DNA from: Cylicocyclus nassatus
Taxonomy: Eukaryota; Nematoda; Chromadorea; Rhabditida; Strongylidae
Length of the DNA: 64,000 bases
Direction: 5' to 3'
NCBI GenBank assembly: GCA_958299035.1
Contig: CATQJL010000305.1
Coordinates: 28,834,040 to 28,898,039, forward strand
The translations under genes were made by a program, and so were the position numbers. The notes beneath the pieces are model-generated. The model searched no databases. It worked only from the letters and a program-made list of their open reading frames with translations, and was not told the DNA's origin. Positions 12,501-27,500 of the stretch are shown here, in pieces (position 1 is the first letter of the stretch; each line of letters begins with the position of its first letter).

Positions 12501-15500
12501 ACTTTTCCCACACTGTGGTAATTCTTATTACATGTACGGAGCCACAGTTGCTATGGAGAAATGTGCCATAGCAGCATCTGAGAGGGATTTACATAAGAAT
12601 ATGCGGATTTATGCATGGGATTGAATAAAAACAACGAATTGATCTGGTATGTAATGTGTGTTTATATCCTAGTATACGGCGCTGAGAGAAGATTTTGAGC
12701 GGAGCGGAAGTTTTATTTTTGCTCGGGTCTTTGACAAGGTTGTGATGCGATTTTTACGCTTCAATGCTTTTTGTCGGAGTTGCGGGAAGAATTGAATGAC
12801 GTGTAATGGATGCGAAAGTGCGTTTTTGGGAAAGTTTTTTTTGCTAGGAGAGTGCAGACTGAGGGAAGAAGTCTTTGTATATTAGTGAGAACTAACTTCT
12901 TTTTTTCGCATCAAAAGCTCAAGAAATATTATAGGAGCAATAAAAATGCATAGTGTTTTCCAAGTTTTTCATCTTGGATAAAAAAATGTGTTTATAAGCA
13001 ATGTAAAATATTTGATATATTTTTCTGGAGTATAAGTCCTTTCATGGCCTTTATCGATTTTCTTTGCTGCGTTTGGATTTTGGCCGGAATAAATGAAATT
13101 GATTTTTTGCTGCATATGGATTTTGGTCTGAATGAGTGAATAACTAAAACCCATTTTAAAAACCATACCATGTGCTCAGCAGCTTCCCAAGGTTATTCGA
13201 GCTTATGCCCATTGCCGCATGCTGGCGTTTATGACGTGATGCCTGAAGGGAGAGGAGAGCTGGCCGTCGGGGTGTTTGTTAGAAAATAATCTGGGAAATG
13301 TTCAGTATGGGCTACTTGAGATAATGAAGTGATAGCAGAAATCTTGAGGTTGGTAGCAGGGAGAATATTTTGTACCTCTCGTAGAGGTTGAAAGTGATGC
13401 TGATGGAAGCAAAATGCACAAACGTCTTCTCTTTATACATTTGGTAGGCCGACAGAATGAGTATAATTCTGCAAATCTTCTGCAAAACTCCATAATATGC
13501 ACGATTTGTCAAGATAATGAGATGGATTGCTCATCCATTTCCTGGTCTTTGAACCCGCTGCTTGTTAAAACCGTTTTAATTTATGAAAGCCATTTTTGAT
13601 GTTAGTGGACTCAGAGTAGTCCCAAAAGGTTAAACATTCATGTAGCCTATCCGTACCTACCCGGTTTTTTTTCTAAATTGACTTAGTTTCTTTGAAGGTG
13701 TTGCCCAATTGTTGATAACTTTATGTTTTATCGAAAAGATACAGTATTGTAGAACATAACTTGACTACAAAGAAAGATGAAAAAGAAAAAGTCTTTGTAA
13801 GTCAGTTCGAGCCCATTTCTTGTATGACTTTGCGAAGAAAAGGCAGTCAGTCATCTGTTATCATTATGAATCTGATGGGGACACTGTATGCCACCACAAA
13901 TGAGAAGTTACAGATAAAACTGAAAATTGAATCTCCTGCCTTGTTTATATGTGCATGGTTCAAATTTAGAACGATCTTTTCCTTTTCAAGCTATTCCTTA
14001 TGAAAAGTGCCCATCATCAAACGGAAATGAAGTATACTGCTTATTCAGGCCGTGAAAAAAGCCGTCTATTTTTGTTCATAGGTAATTAAAAGCCATGACA
14101 AAGCTGTAGCTGTAATTATTCGACGCGCTCGCATCGCGCTGTATGCCAATCACGAAGGATTATGTGGATTTAGTAGCCTTGCAAAGCATCGAATTGTTGC
14201 TGTACTAATTGCAGCGATGAAATCTGGCATTTTTCACAGTAAAATAAATGAGTTCAAATGTTCACTGCGGAATATGCTCGCTTTTGTTTTTCAAGAGTAA
14301 TTGTGACGTTTTTTTTTGTAAGATAACGACAATGGGGCTGTCCACTTCCACCCTCTAATTGTTCTGGCATTTGCGCAAGCTTCCATAAGCATGAGTGCGC
14401 TTGAAAAGAGGACTTGCAAGAAGAGTGAGTGTGGGTGTTTGGAGAATGGGGGTTAAGGTGGGGCTAAAAATCAGGAAGGAATGGCTTCTCCAACACACCC
14501 ACACTTTCCTTGCAAGTCTCTTTTCAAGCGCACTCATGCTTATGGAAGCTAGGAGGCAGAGTCGAGAAATTATAAGACATTGGGAGTTACGAAAATGAAG
14601 TGGTTTTTGCAAATGTGCGTGGGGTTATTATGCTTGTTTTTTTTTTAAATTTCAGAATATGGGAGTTATTTTCGGTATATAAATGTTGCATAAGTTCTTG
14701 AAGTAATCGATATCTATAAAATGCTTTCAGGATGTCACGTTGGTTATTCTACTGGTATCCGCCATCGTATCGTTAGCCTTGTCCTTTTATCGACCGCCAG
14801 AAGATCTAAATGGTACGTGAACTGACGTCTTTCTAGTGTGCACAATTTGTGAATGGGCAGGGCCATAAACTGCAAAAAAAAGTACATCCGGTAGATTTTC
14901 AATGTTTACATAGAAGTGCAATGCTGTTTGACGCCATTCAAAAGTCGTATCATCCCTGTTCTGCCGTCCTAATGTTTTATCTGTCAGTATTGCTCATTTA
15001 TGAGGGAGCTTAGCACCTATTCAAAGCCAGATTGATTTTGCATTATTTTTTTCCCAAAATTACGTCTTTGCGGGTAAAGGCGCTTTGCACTGACAATAAG
15101 ATGAAGGTAAAGCGGATTTACAACGTGGCAGTTAAGAGTTTGTATGTTTTGACGATCGTCAGCTGGCACAATCGGCTTGTCTCTGTGCCGAGCAGCAGCA
15201 CATTGAGCGATATCGCATCTTGCAGCAAATAGCAGGAGGAATATGAAGGGGGGGCGGGTTGGATTATGGATTAATGATGAAACAAAATCCATATCCTAAG
15301 AACTAAATTCAGACATATAACTGCTTACCCAGCTATCTTAACTAAATGTTGATGGGAAGGCCCTAGTTAGATTATTTGCGCAAACAGCAGCTCAGAAGAT
15401 TTGAATGTGACTCCAGAATTTTGCCAATACCTATCGAGGACACGCATTTTTCCCAAATCTTCCCATCCATTGGGTACGGTAATGCGCGAAGGTTCAGTGT

Positions 15501-18500
15501 TGAATTTCTCAGCAACGAATGAATTATGAGCTGCCACTTAGCTAATTTTTTGGCAAAAGCCTTCCATTCACTTCTCACATAATAAGCTTGGATGCTCAAG
15601 CTGCCCATGTTCTGCTTATTAAAGGCAGTGCCCCGGCAGATTTTGCACTTCCACCTTTCTGCATGTTTTAGGCCTTTCGACAAGTAGAATCCGAATCTGA
15701 GCTCTAAACAGGGTCAAAAGATCGATTTTGGGGCGTTTACTCAATTTCCGAAATGCTGCATGGACGAGAGTTTTATTGAAAAGTTGGGAGGTCTCGGCAC
15801 GAAGACCCTCCTGTAACATTTGCTTTGGATCGCATGAACAATACGGAGCTCCGGGTCCCGCGCCGAACAGGCAAGCAAAGTCGTCCGAGAGTGCGTTGAT
15901 TTCAAAGGCTATTTTTTCCTTGCGGCCAATTAGCTGGACTGGGCTTGGAGATTAGTGGGGTACCAGGAACCCCACCACAGCTATATCCTCCAAAGCGGGA
16001 ATCTGTAGGGACACTGCCTTCAAGCCAGTCTCTGCTGAGAGTCTGCTAGAGCCTAAAATCAGTGGTTTAATTCGAAACATTGTAGCTTGTGGTCAGGATA
16101 TTGTACTACTGGAACGAAAATGTGATTGATTGGTAAAATATCTGGTATCCATTATCTGCACTTTTTCTCTACTTATCGCTGGCAGTAACCTTGTTTTCCA
16201 AGTTTTTTTATTTGCCTATGTAATGGCTAATGTGTTTTCCTAGCAAGATGCATTCCTTTCGCTGACGATCCCGAAACTTTCAACGTTACCTTGAGAAGCA
16301 AAGTGCAGAGAACAATCAAAATTTTGAAGCTTGAAAGGTTTTGATGTGTGATGTCTTAAGTTTTGAAGCTGTTACACTATAATTGCTAGCAATGAATGGT
16401 CTCTTTGGTGGAGGAGTCATCGGTGAAGTGCGGCGTAATAAAATTGCGAAAGCGAAGGTGTTATGGGGTTCTGCACGCAATCTCCTGATTTTTTTGGAGG
16501 AATTCTTCACAGCAGTTGTCTTTGGATGAGATGGCCTGCTACAAAAGAAATTCTCGATGTAAAGTTTCTGCTCATTTTTTTCTGCTTCGAATCCGCTTGC
16601 GTGAAGGTGCCGAAGCAAACTAATGCGAATTTTTTCAGTCCATAAAATAGAAGACGTAATTTGCAGTGCTTTACATGTGGTCGCACTTTTCAAGGACAAA
16701 AATTTAGATAATGCGTTTGCAACATCAGAGTGACACATTGGCTGTACTTTTTTTTGTATATTACGCCATCGTTAAGCGCTTTAGTTCGATAATGTCCACC
16801 ATTCATTAGCGATACGATGTTTCAAGAAGTTCCGGGAGCAGAAGTCAAAACGTTGTCCATTATGACAGCCGCACTATTCCGCGTTCAGGGTCGCCCGTGT
16901 CGGCGTCGTCATCATACTGGATCCTTGAATAATTGATAAGACCATTTTTGCATGTATTTGCACATGTACTCGGCACGGCTACAGCGCGAGGGGACTCTGA
17001 ACGCTTTCGTAGTTGTAATGATTATATGCCACAAGTGTATCCATAGAGCATGTTTGAGATTGGCACAAGCTTGGTGCGCAATAAGCGGATGAGAGTTGCG
17101 CGTTGGCATCCGCATTCACGTTTTTTGTCGGTATTGAGCCCATTGTTCGTAGTGCATAGACGAGTAGTCCTCGTCTTATTCACCTTCAGAATGTGAATGC
17201 CACTGCTTGAGCGTATCGATTGGGCCGGAAACTGCAAAGTTTGAAGAGTCGGAACATTCTGACACGACACCTTATTATCAACTTTCTTTGAGTTACACAA
17301 TTCCGAAGAGCTTAGGCGCGTGAAGCGAAAAGAAATTACATTACCGGGGCGAAGGGTCGTTTCGTTTATGTCGACCACATGTGATGATGATGTTGGGAAG
17401 GGATGGAAAAGATGCAGGGGATAATCAAGTCTAGGAAATGAAGTTTTCATAGATGGGTAAACAGGCAATTTTATTGAATGAAAATTTGAAAGATATGATT
17501 GAAGTTCCGTATTTCCAGGCTTGCTGGTTTCAGTTAGACTTGATCAAACATTTAGTTTAAAAGGCAAAAACGTGCTTCTCCGCTATCATATTCCTGAATT
17601 TTTTCGCTGTTTTACATTTTGGAACATTTTGTCGGTATACATACGCTTATGCGCCACCCACATAAGGCGCAACCAATATTCTTCTCATATTGAATAAATC
17701 CGAAACAGGGGCTGGCACCGCTGGCACGGGGCAAGCTGGATATCGTTTTTGGGTCAAAAAGCAAAGGAGATATCGTTTTTGTCGACAAATTGCGACGTTT
17801 TTTTAGTCGAAGTTTTGTTTTCTGGAGGATTTTCAGGGATTTTGGTTTGGGGTCAAAGGGGACTTCGTAAAAATTAGCGAATTTCAAGGGGGACTTCGTT
17901 TTGAAAATTTTTTGGTGCCAGATCGTGCCGAGCCCTGATTCGAAAGAAAAGACATGAGAGATGGTCGAGCAGGATGTTTATTTTTTTGCGCATGTTTTAT
18001 ACAGCCAGTGAAGATTTTTGTTCTTTGTATTTCCTTACCGGCATCATCTTTTTCTATGCTTGCTAGCAGGCTAGAGTGATGCTATTGCTTGAAAACTGTG
18101 GTCCTTACAACTCTTCTACTTGCCTCTTACCAAGTAATGTTTACCCAAGTTGCTCTTGCAATAGCCTCGGCGACTTTCTTCAAAAGTTTACTTTTGCCGT
18201 TTCTTTGGTGGACTAGCTTATATGACAAATTTCTATTTACTGAGTGCGTAACTGTGTAGTCCGCTGATCTGTGAAGGTCGCGTTGATGCGTCCTTTAATG
18301 TCACTAAACTTTTTGTGGCTTGATCATATAGATGGTGAATCCATTCTGAAGCTTCATATCGCCTTACATTCTTCCATCCGCACATCGACCATTGTGCGCT
18401 CGCATGCATGCTTTGTGCTTGCATCAATGCCTGCCCGTTTATCGAGGACGTTAAGTATGGCGCAAAAAAGGCTGAGAGCGGCAGCAGATTATAAGAATTG

Positions 18501-21500
18501 AGGAAATGGGAAAATTATGAGAATGTGGTCGATTTGAGCCCATGAAAAGCATTAAGCACTGCGGTCCTGAGACACCCACATCTGCTGCTTCATGGCTCGA
18601 CCACCATATTGCACTGAGATGTGAAATTCGAAACATAGGACGTACTCAAAACACATGGGAGCTAAAGTGCGGCGAGGAGGAAAGAAATGACCTGCCTGCG
18701 AAAATGGGGAAGTGGATTTGGGGGACCGGAAAAAGGTTGACTAGTTGAACCTTATGAAACAAAGAAGTTCGCTCTTGATTCAACCTAATAGTCTGTGGAT
18801 TATATCTGCTAGGTTGTCAAGAAAGCATTGTTTCAAAATGGGAGATGCAGTGCGGTAGGATGACATAACTAACTTCTACCTTTTTGTCTGAATAGAATAT
18901 TTGGATATCTCAGTGCTTATCTCAGTGCTCTGATCTATTCTCTACTTAATAGCTTTGATCTTCTTCAAAATTCTTATCTGTACACATCACAAAAGCTGGA
19001 AAGGTACAACAAAAGGTAGTATTCAGGCAAATCCCGATGTTCTCATGTGGATAGTAATTAGACGGTCTGACTAAGTCATTGCTCCAGAGGCCTCACTTGT
19101 GGTGAGGAGCTCAATTCTGAACTCTTGTCCAGTACCGTACTCTTTCGGAGTCCGTCTTTGTGTACGGCGGTACTGGGCGAGAGTTCAAAGCTTTTTAGCT
19201 TTGGATGAATCATAGAAGCTACCGCTTGAGCAATGGGTTTTCAAGCAAATTGGTGTTCATATAAAAAGGATTTTTCCTTACCACTTTCGAGAGCCCAGAA
19301 AGCCTGCATCACAAATTTGTGCACTATAACGTCAATTATGTACGAGCTTCCATTATTATTCTCTTCTTTTTCAGCTGTTGTTGATGACAGTGAACATGAG
19401 GCTGGATGGATTGAAGGAGTTGCTATATTGATATCCGTTATTGTTGTAGTATTAGTAACTGCTCTTAATGACTACACCAAAGAGCGACAATTCAGAGGTA
19501 AGAAGAAAACGAAGTTTTGGTTTTGGAGCAGTTAGATGTGGAATTTGTTTAGGACTGCAAGCTAAAATCGAAACCGAGCACAAATTTGCCGTTATTCGAG
19601 GAGGGCAGTCGATACAAGTTGTTGTTAATGAACTAGTCGTTGGTGATGTTGCTCAGATTAAATATGGTAGGTCTCAGCTGGATATCTTGCGTAAGGGTAA
19701 AGTTATGATGAGTTTGTTTTAGGTGATTTGCTGCCAGCTGATGGTGTCCTGATCCAGTCGAACGATCTCAAAATCGACGAGTCCTCCTTGACCGGAGAAT
19801 CAGATCTGATTCGAAAAGCGCCTGAACATGATCCAATAATACTCTCAGGAACACATGTTATGGAAGGATCTGCAAAAGTACGTAAAATGGGGTTGCAAAT
19901 AAGGTTTACAGTCTACGCAATCGCAATGTCCCTGTTCAGTCGGTACAACCGCAGTGCGAGAGTCTTGCGTCGCGTTTGCGGGCGTTTGGCTTGAGCATTC
20001 AAATCGCTTACTGATCGGAGGTCTGTACGCGAAGCCTTAGCGCTGCGGTTGCGCAGCCGCACTCAAAAGGGACGCTGAAATTGAGACAGAATATACAGTC
20101 TGCCACAATCCTAACCAGGCCAAAATTGGCATGGCGGGAGTCCGCGTCGCTAGGATTTCGCAATCACGCCCACGGCCTGCTTCTCTGCTCTCTCTTCAAT
20201 CCTTTCGCTCTCTCCGACAGCGCGGATATGCAGCGCAGACCACTAGCGCTGCGAGCGGCAAATTTACGCCGACGGTTCGGCCTGATCCCGATTGAGGCAG
20301 ACTGTACTAGGATTAGCTCTGAGCAAATTTTACCCTTTAGATGCTAATCACGGCCGTAGGTGTGAACTCGCAGACGGGTATCATTATGACACTTTTGGGA
20401 GCAGCAAAATCGGTGGCTGAAGAAGAACGTAAAGCCGCTAAGAGAGAAGGTACGTTTCAAAGGGCATTTGAACCCGTGAAAGTGCTTGAAAGAGTGTGTC
20501 TCCTCCATGAGAAGTGTCAACACAAGCACTGCTCTAGTTAGTGTTCATCAACACTATCGTTAGTCTTAGTGTCTAACAGTGTATCGAGTTGACAAAACCT
20601 CAATTCCTCTTCTGTTCAACTAATTGTTGTCCATACATCATTAGTTTTCGAATCCTAATCTTAGTATGTGCCTCACTGTTTTTGTTTCATGTAGTTAATT
20701 AACACACTCGTTAGATTGTGTGAATTATGTAACCTGAAGTAGAGTCTAGTCTCTTGCGTGGGATTTGAGTTTTTGCTGTATTTACGGGGTTTGGATAGCC
20801 CGGACATGTGAATATATTGCATTACACCTACGCTGTTTGCGCCAAACTGCGCTTTTTTGGGGAGTCATGCGTTTGGCATTTTTTGAGAGAAGAGATGGAT
20901 TACAGCAGGAGAAGATTGATATGATCTTGTTGCAAGAAACGGGCTGGGAAGGGGTCAATTTATTCATAAACGATACCTTTCCACCTTTGTGCATCAGGTA
21001 TCATAGTGGAAAAAAAATCTAGGGGGTCTTTTAGGGTGAAATGAAGCGGAATTAAGTTATAAAGCCAAAGGAAAATAGCATTAATTGATCGCTTTTTAAT
21101 ATAGATCGACTTGCACCCTCATACTGTAAGGAAATTTCCGTTTGGGACCGCCGTCGCGCGCATCACACCTGCGGCGCCTGCTGCCCGTTGCTGGGCTTTG
21201 ACAGGCAAGCAGGGTCTATTGAATACTGTCGTGCAAAACGGCCGTCCCATTTTTTTGCTGAGATTCAAGAAAAAAATTTTCGCTTTGTGTTTGATGTGTA
21301 CTTTACGGCGATTTCGGGGCAGTCCGATAGCAGATTGCGGATGTCAGTTATACCACCGAGATTCGTTTTTTTTGAAGCTAAGCTGGCTTTCCGAAGATGA
21401 CAAACTTCACGTGCAACAAGTGAAGGAGCGACTACTTGTACCAAAAAAGTTGGACAATATATATTGTCACTAACGTAAATCTCGCCTTCGTGGGAAATTG

Positions 21501-24500
21501 ATCAGCCCAAATTTGAGAAATCTGAATATTCAAAATCCAATAGCGGAAAAATCGGTTTAGAACGTCGTAGTCGTGCGTCATTGAAGAGCAAATCACAACC
21601 GGGCATAGGTGAGGAGCAGCAGCAATTCAAATTAGGTTCGAAGAAGGAGAGCATTTCATTTGTTCTGTTCCTACGCTCTTCTTCTCGTTCCTTGTTTTTG
21701 CTGTTTATGTGAGTCCACTGGTGCACTGTCCCTTCGTTGCCACACTATCTTAACGTATGTTACAAGATTTCTATCTGTTTTTCATTTCCTAACACTCTTC
21801 TATTCTTTCCTCTCTGACTATCTTTTCACTTTGAGCTTGAAGCATATGTGCAAGCCTTCATGTCAACTGGAGCACATCTGTTATAGAGGGGAGTAGGGAT
21901 CGAAGTCATTATTCGAAAAAAAAAGACATTTGTTCTCCTCATGTTCGTAGAAAATGACAAGACAAACTCTTGACATTTTCCACGAAAACTCTGTAGGCTG
22001 TGAACAAGTGCGAGGGCTTTCAGATTACAGTATGCTACCGTAATCGTGCGCGCTCATCAAAGGCGTGATGGTGTGCTTTTTTGGCGATTTTGACCAAACC
22101 TCCTAGAAGGTTTTTCTGACAGGTTATCAAAAAAATTGGATGTCACTAATTTTTTGCTTTGAAAAATGCTGTATGGGCAGTTAGAAGCGACTAATCAGCC
22201 AATCACTCCCCCTCCCCCCCCCCCCTCGCTCCCAGGTCGACACATTTTCGGACGGCTAGTGAGCGGCTTTTGTTAGATTAGTATATTTCTTGGAAGATTC
22301 AGTATGTAATAACTTCAGTCAGCACAACCTAGAATGATCAAAACAAAATCAAATACTTGCCAACACTCTTCACTGAAAATCAGTACTTTATTGCGATGTT
22401 CGCAATCCACGCAGCTCTTCGACAACAAGCAGGGTACGGTAGCATACTGTAACGGCGCGTAAGCGATTTAAAAAGCAAAGATAAGTTAATCGAAGCTCTT
22501 GCTTTTTTGTGATGCTGTGTTAGGTTCAACTAAAGTTTTTTCTATCTACACATCTGTATCCGCGTCTATAGCGGAATTGTGTACGAAATGTCCAAACCTT
22601 GAGTTATAAGAAAATTTTTGCAAATGCATCAATCTTGAAAAACTAACCCTGAGTCGCTTTTTGTTGAAATGCACAGGCATGGTGATTGCAAAATGAGTGC
22701 ATGTTATGAGCTGAACTAGTGATATCGACTAACGCTGTGCTATCAAATCGGAGACTGTGCACCAGCTTCTAAACTTCGTGCATCTTCATGTACTATTTTC
22801 CCTATTTCTATGTGAAACAATATGTGCGTACTGTAGTGGTGGTGATAATCATGCAATAGATGTGTATGTGATGTACATGCACACACATCCACCTATATAC
22901 GCCTATACACACATACACACACTGCACAAATTGCAATCTATCCACACGTAGTTTAGCCTCTCGTCATTTCAGGTGATGCTGTGCAAGAAACCGACGAAGG
23001 CACGGCTCAGGCATTACTGGGTGAGTTGTCTAGCCTTATATTTCTGTCCTACTCGATATCGTACTAGCACTGTAAGCAGTGTTTCGTGTTTTCTTTATCA
23101 TTATGGCGGAAATTTTCTACAAAAATCGATGTGGAATTTTTTGAAGGATATTTGAATGGGGATTTCCGCCTGCTTGGTCTTTTTTTTCATCGTCTTCATC
23201 CCTTGCCATATCGCTCTGCTAGGCTAAATCCGTGCTCGGCTTCGGCGACGCAGAAATCAACAATCCTAAAACCCGTAGTTCAATATTGTGATGCCTGTTC
23301 GTGAAGTAGTTGCATACTTCTTTTTTTGCACAGCGCTTCATGCGCCTCACTTAGGACGTAAAAATTTCTTCTATATGTATGTTGAACTTTTCTTTCTATT
23401 TTGTACACGTCTAAAATGTCCAGTTTTTCGTATCTGTTTATAATTTTCAGAATCTTGGAACAGATCCATTAAATTCAAGTTATCGTTTTCCCTACATTTT
23501 CACTCCCGCTTTGACAGATTTGCAAATGCAGCAGGAACTTTCTTTACTATCTTGTATACGTCAAGACTACCGTGTCATACTTTCTTCGCTCACCCTTCGA
23601 CACAGTTTCTTCTTCTACCTCACGACTTCTACGACTTCTTCACCGCTTTGATGAGAAGTGGACGAGGGTACATATGCGAATTTTCAGATGTGAAAGCAGA
23701 TGGTGCAGATGGCGTGGCGAATGGGAAAGTAGTCGCCGAAGAGAACGGCAAAAAAGAACGATCTGTCCTACAAGCTAAGCTCACCCGACTTGCTATACAG
23801 ATTGGCTATGCTGGTGAGTTGTGCAGGGTATCTGAAAAAAAAAAAGTACCTGAGCTTTGTGAATATTCGAATTGAGTGCTATTGAAATGGGAAGGGAATT
23901 GTATTAAACAAGTGCTGAAGTGCAAATTTGGTCTATTGCCTGCTTTTTCTCGAATTGAAACAATTGAACCCATTTACGGCATGTCAAACAGAAGAACGAA
24001 CTTCATCGAGCGCCGTCTTCGCAGACTATAGTCCTTTCGCACATGCTGTTGCGTAACGTGTGAGGACCAGTGGTCCGCGAGGTCGGCGCCCAATGGCGGA
24101 GTTCGTTCCTCTATCCCTATAATAGGTTTAATTTTGAGTTTGTCCAGTTTTTAAAGAAACTGACAATGATTGAGCATCAAAAAGAGAGTATAAGTTTTTT
24201 TTACAGCTATGCTGAAATAGAATGTTTTCTTTTTAGGATCGTTTGTTGCTGGGTGTACTGTACTTATCCTCGTCATCCGCTTCTGCATCTCCCGATATGC
24301 CATCGAAGAGAAGTCGTTTTCCCTTGCTGATTTTCAACACTTCATCAATTTCCTCATCATCGGAGTGACCGTACTGGTAGTAGCTGTACCTGAAGGATTA
24401 CCACTTGCTGTGACATTGTCTCTTGCCTACTCAGTCAAGAAGGTGAATGCGTTACCAGGGTGAGGTAGCCTCAGCGAGATGATTTTGTTGTTTAGATGAT

Positions 24501-27500
24501 GTTGGATAACAACTTGGTACGTCACTTGGATGCATGCGAAACCATGGGTAACGCGACTTCTATCTGCTCGGATAAAACCGGAACGCTAACGACGAACAGA
24601 ATGACTGTAGTGCAGTCTTACATCAATGATCATCATTACAAAGAGACGCCAAAGATGGAACAGCTGGATAAGGAGACGTTGGATTTGATGCTGCACTGTA
24701 TAGCAATTAACAGTAGTTACTCTTCTCAGGTTGGGTGTTTCTTTTTCGAGCATGGAGTATGCCTAAATGTATGTATTACAGGTAGTTCCTGGAAAGCAGT
24801 TGGGAGAACAAGCCACGCAACTTGGTAACAAAACCGAATGCGGTTTACTTGGCTTCGTTCTTGCATTAGGAGCTAGCTATCAAGATATTCGAGACAAGCA
24901 TCCAGAAGAAAGCATCCCCAAGGTAGGGCTATTCACATTCTTACAGGAGTTCGGCATCTCATTAATAGTCTGGATATCCTATGGATACTTTTCTGGGGAG
25001 CTCAACTAAGGCGCTGCACAAGCGGCAGTTCATAAGGTTCATTCATTCTTGAGAAATCCATCCACAAACTCTCGCCCAGTACCGTAATCGAGAGCACCAA
25101 TCAGTGCGCGAGTACGGTGTTGGGGGAGAGTCTACAGTTGAAATTCTTGCGCGCAAATTGATTATGAGAACTGTCGCTAGGGCGCGACTAGTTGAGGCCT
25201 CCAGTCAGTATGCATATAAGAAGTCCAGTAATACATTACATTTTGAATTTAAATTTCTCAAATTAAGGCCTCCTGGCAGTTCCAAATTATCCACTTATCC
25301 ATATGTGTCCGAACACCGCCTTCGAAATTTTAATACATATGATATCTCTATTATAGGTGTACACTTTCAACTCGGTTCGAAAAAGTATGTCAACGGTTAT
25401 CAATAGACCAAATGGCGGATATCGTGTGTTCAGCAAAGGAGCATCGGAGATCATCACGAAGAAGTGAGTTCCATCACCATCCTGCTTTTCTTGCTCTAAA
25501 GCCATTGATTAAGGTGCAAATGGTTCCTTGGAAAGAACGGACAGCTTACCAAATTCGGCCCGAAAGACGCTGAGGCTTTGGTTCGCAATGTTATCGAACC
25601 TATGGCGTCCGATGGCCTGCGTACCATTTGCCTAGCATACAAGGACTACGTACCAGCTGGTGGTGCCGTTGGTGAGAATCAGGTTGGTTTGGATTGAAAC
25701 TATTTTCTTTATGATTTTTTTCTCTACTCGTTACAAAAGTTTATTATGCTCGTCAGATCGCTTACACCGGCGAAATCGATTGGGATAACGAAGATGCAAT
25801 AATTAGCGATATGACTGCCATAGCCATCGTTGGTATACAGGATCCTGTGCGACCAGGTTTGTGTCGCACCATCTTTCTCAAATATGATGATTGACTTCAA
25901 ATTTACAGAGGTACCAGCCGCTATTCTAAAATGTCAAGAAGCTGGAATCACCGTAAGAATGGTCACTGGTGACAACATCAACACTGCACGTTCGATTGCA
26001 ACTGCTTGTGGTATCTTGAGACCTGGAGAGGATTTCATTGCACTTGAGGGCAAGGAATTCAATGCGAGGTTGGTTTTTTGGATTTGCTTTTTTTTTTAAA
26101 CTATTCTCTCCAAAAATTCATCAGTTTTTTCCCGTTTTCACCATAATCTCCATTTATTCTGCTTTTTCTCAACTGCACGTACTTATTTGTGATTTATAGA
26201 ATCCGTGATGAGAACGGTGATGTTTCGCAAGAAAAGCTGGATCGTATATGGCCAAAATTACGTGTACTAGCTCGTGCTCAACCCTCGGATAAATATACTT
26301 TGGTGAAGGTAAGGTATACAGTTGGTTGAAGTTTTACTGGCAGAGGGGGAACTTTTTCTTTTTTAGGGTATCATCGATTCTCGTGTGAGCGATGCACGTG
26401 AGGTGGTCGCTGTAACCGGAGACGGAACAAATGACGGTCCTGCACTCAAGAAAGCCGACGTTGGATTTGCTATGGTGAGCTTAACAAGAAATTACATTTT
26501 GATGAAGGAGGCGAGGGAGATAGAGTGGAAATTCTTGAAAATATATTTTGACAGACAAAGTGCTCAATAGTTCAAGCAAAGATTTACGAAATTCTTGTTA
26601 GTTTCAGTGATTTGTTTGCCTGGGCTTTTCCAATTATGGTTAAGTTCTTTTCCTTCGCAGTTTTTTTTTATACCTTTTTCATTAAGGGTATTGCTGGAAC
26701 TGACGTAGCCAAAGAAGCCTCCGATATCATCCTCACGGATGACAATTTCACTTCCATTGTTAAGGTACCGTGTTACTACCGTACTAAATCTTCGTCATTT
26801 TTCTTATGTCATCCTTTGCCCTCTAGGCAGTGATGTGGGGACGTAACGTGTACGATTCAATCGCAAAATTCCTCCAATTTCAACTTACTGTAAACGTTGT
26901 AGCTGTCGTAGTAGCTTTTGTCGGTGCGTGTGCTATTCAAGACACTCCATTAAAGGTAAGCAATAGTTATCCTATCGTTTGAAAGAGAATGATAAGTTTC
27001 TTGAACTTTAGGCTGTACAAATGCTTTGGGTAAATCTCATTATGGACACACTTGCTTCGCTTGCTTTAGCTACTGAAATGCCAACAGAAGAATTGCTGAA
27101 AAGGTAGGATTTTGATTTTTTTCTGGGCTTTTGATAAACACTGATCTTTCCTAGTGAACTTGTTTTTTCTAAACTTCGTATTCTAGGAAGCCATATGGGC
27201 GTACTAGTCCTCTAATTTCTCGCACGATGAGCAAAAATATCCTCGGTCATGCCGCATATCAGCTTGTAGTGTTGTTCGTGCTGATTTTCTATGGTGAGCA
27301 AACAATATCATTCATAATTTTTTGCTTTTTTTGCTCACTGGACTGGGATCTATTGTCCCATTTACCGTATCTTACTATCTTCCTCACTCATTCAAAGCTA
27401 GTAAATCACTTTGCTACGGCGGGACATCTGCAGCAAAAAGCGATGCCTGTTTCGTACGTTTTGTCTTTCATAGTAGCGTACTAGCTCTCAACAGGCGTTT

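Larger units (their letters stand above)
11178..14730 (+). other. PMCA intron 2 (3.6 kb)
   Basis: Contains two poly-G tracts (17 G at 11598-11614; 12 G followed by GA repeats at 11764-11788) and the inverted-repeat element at 14378-14550. An open frame of 119 codons at 12018-12377 shows no domain and is not called. Nothing else is recognisable. Confidence 0.6.
14813..19374 (+). other. PMCA intron 3 (4.6 kb)
   Basis: Longest intron of the first half of the gene. It carries the TTAA-flanked element at 15623-16019, a hAT-like MITE at 17706-17937 and a short hairpin element at 19119-19186. No conserved exon is visible between them. Confidence 0.65.
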
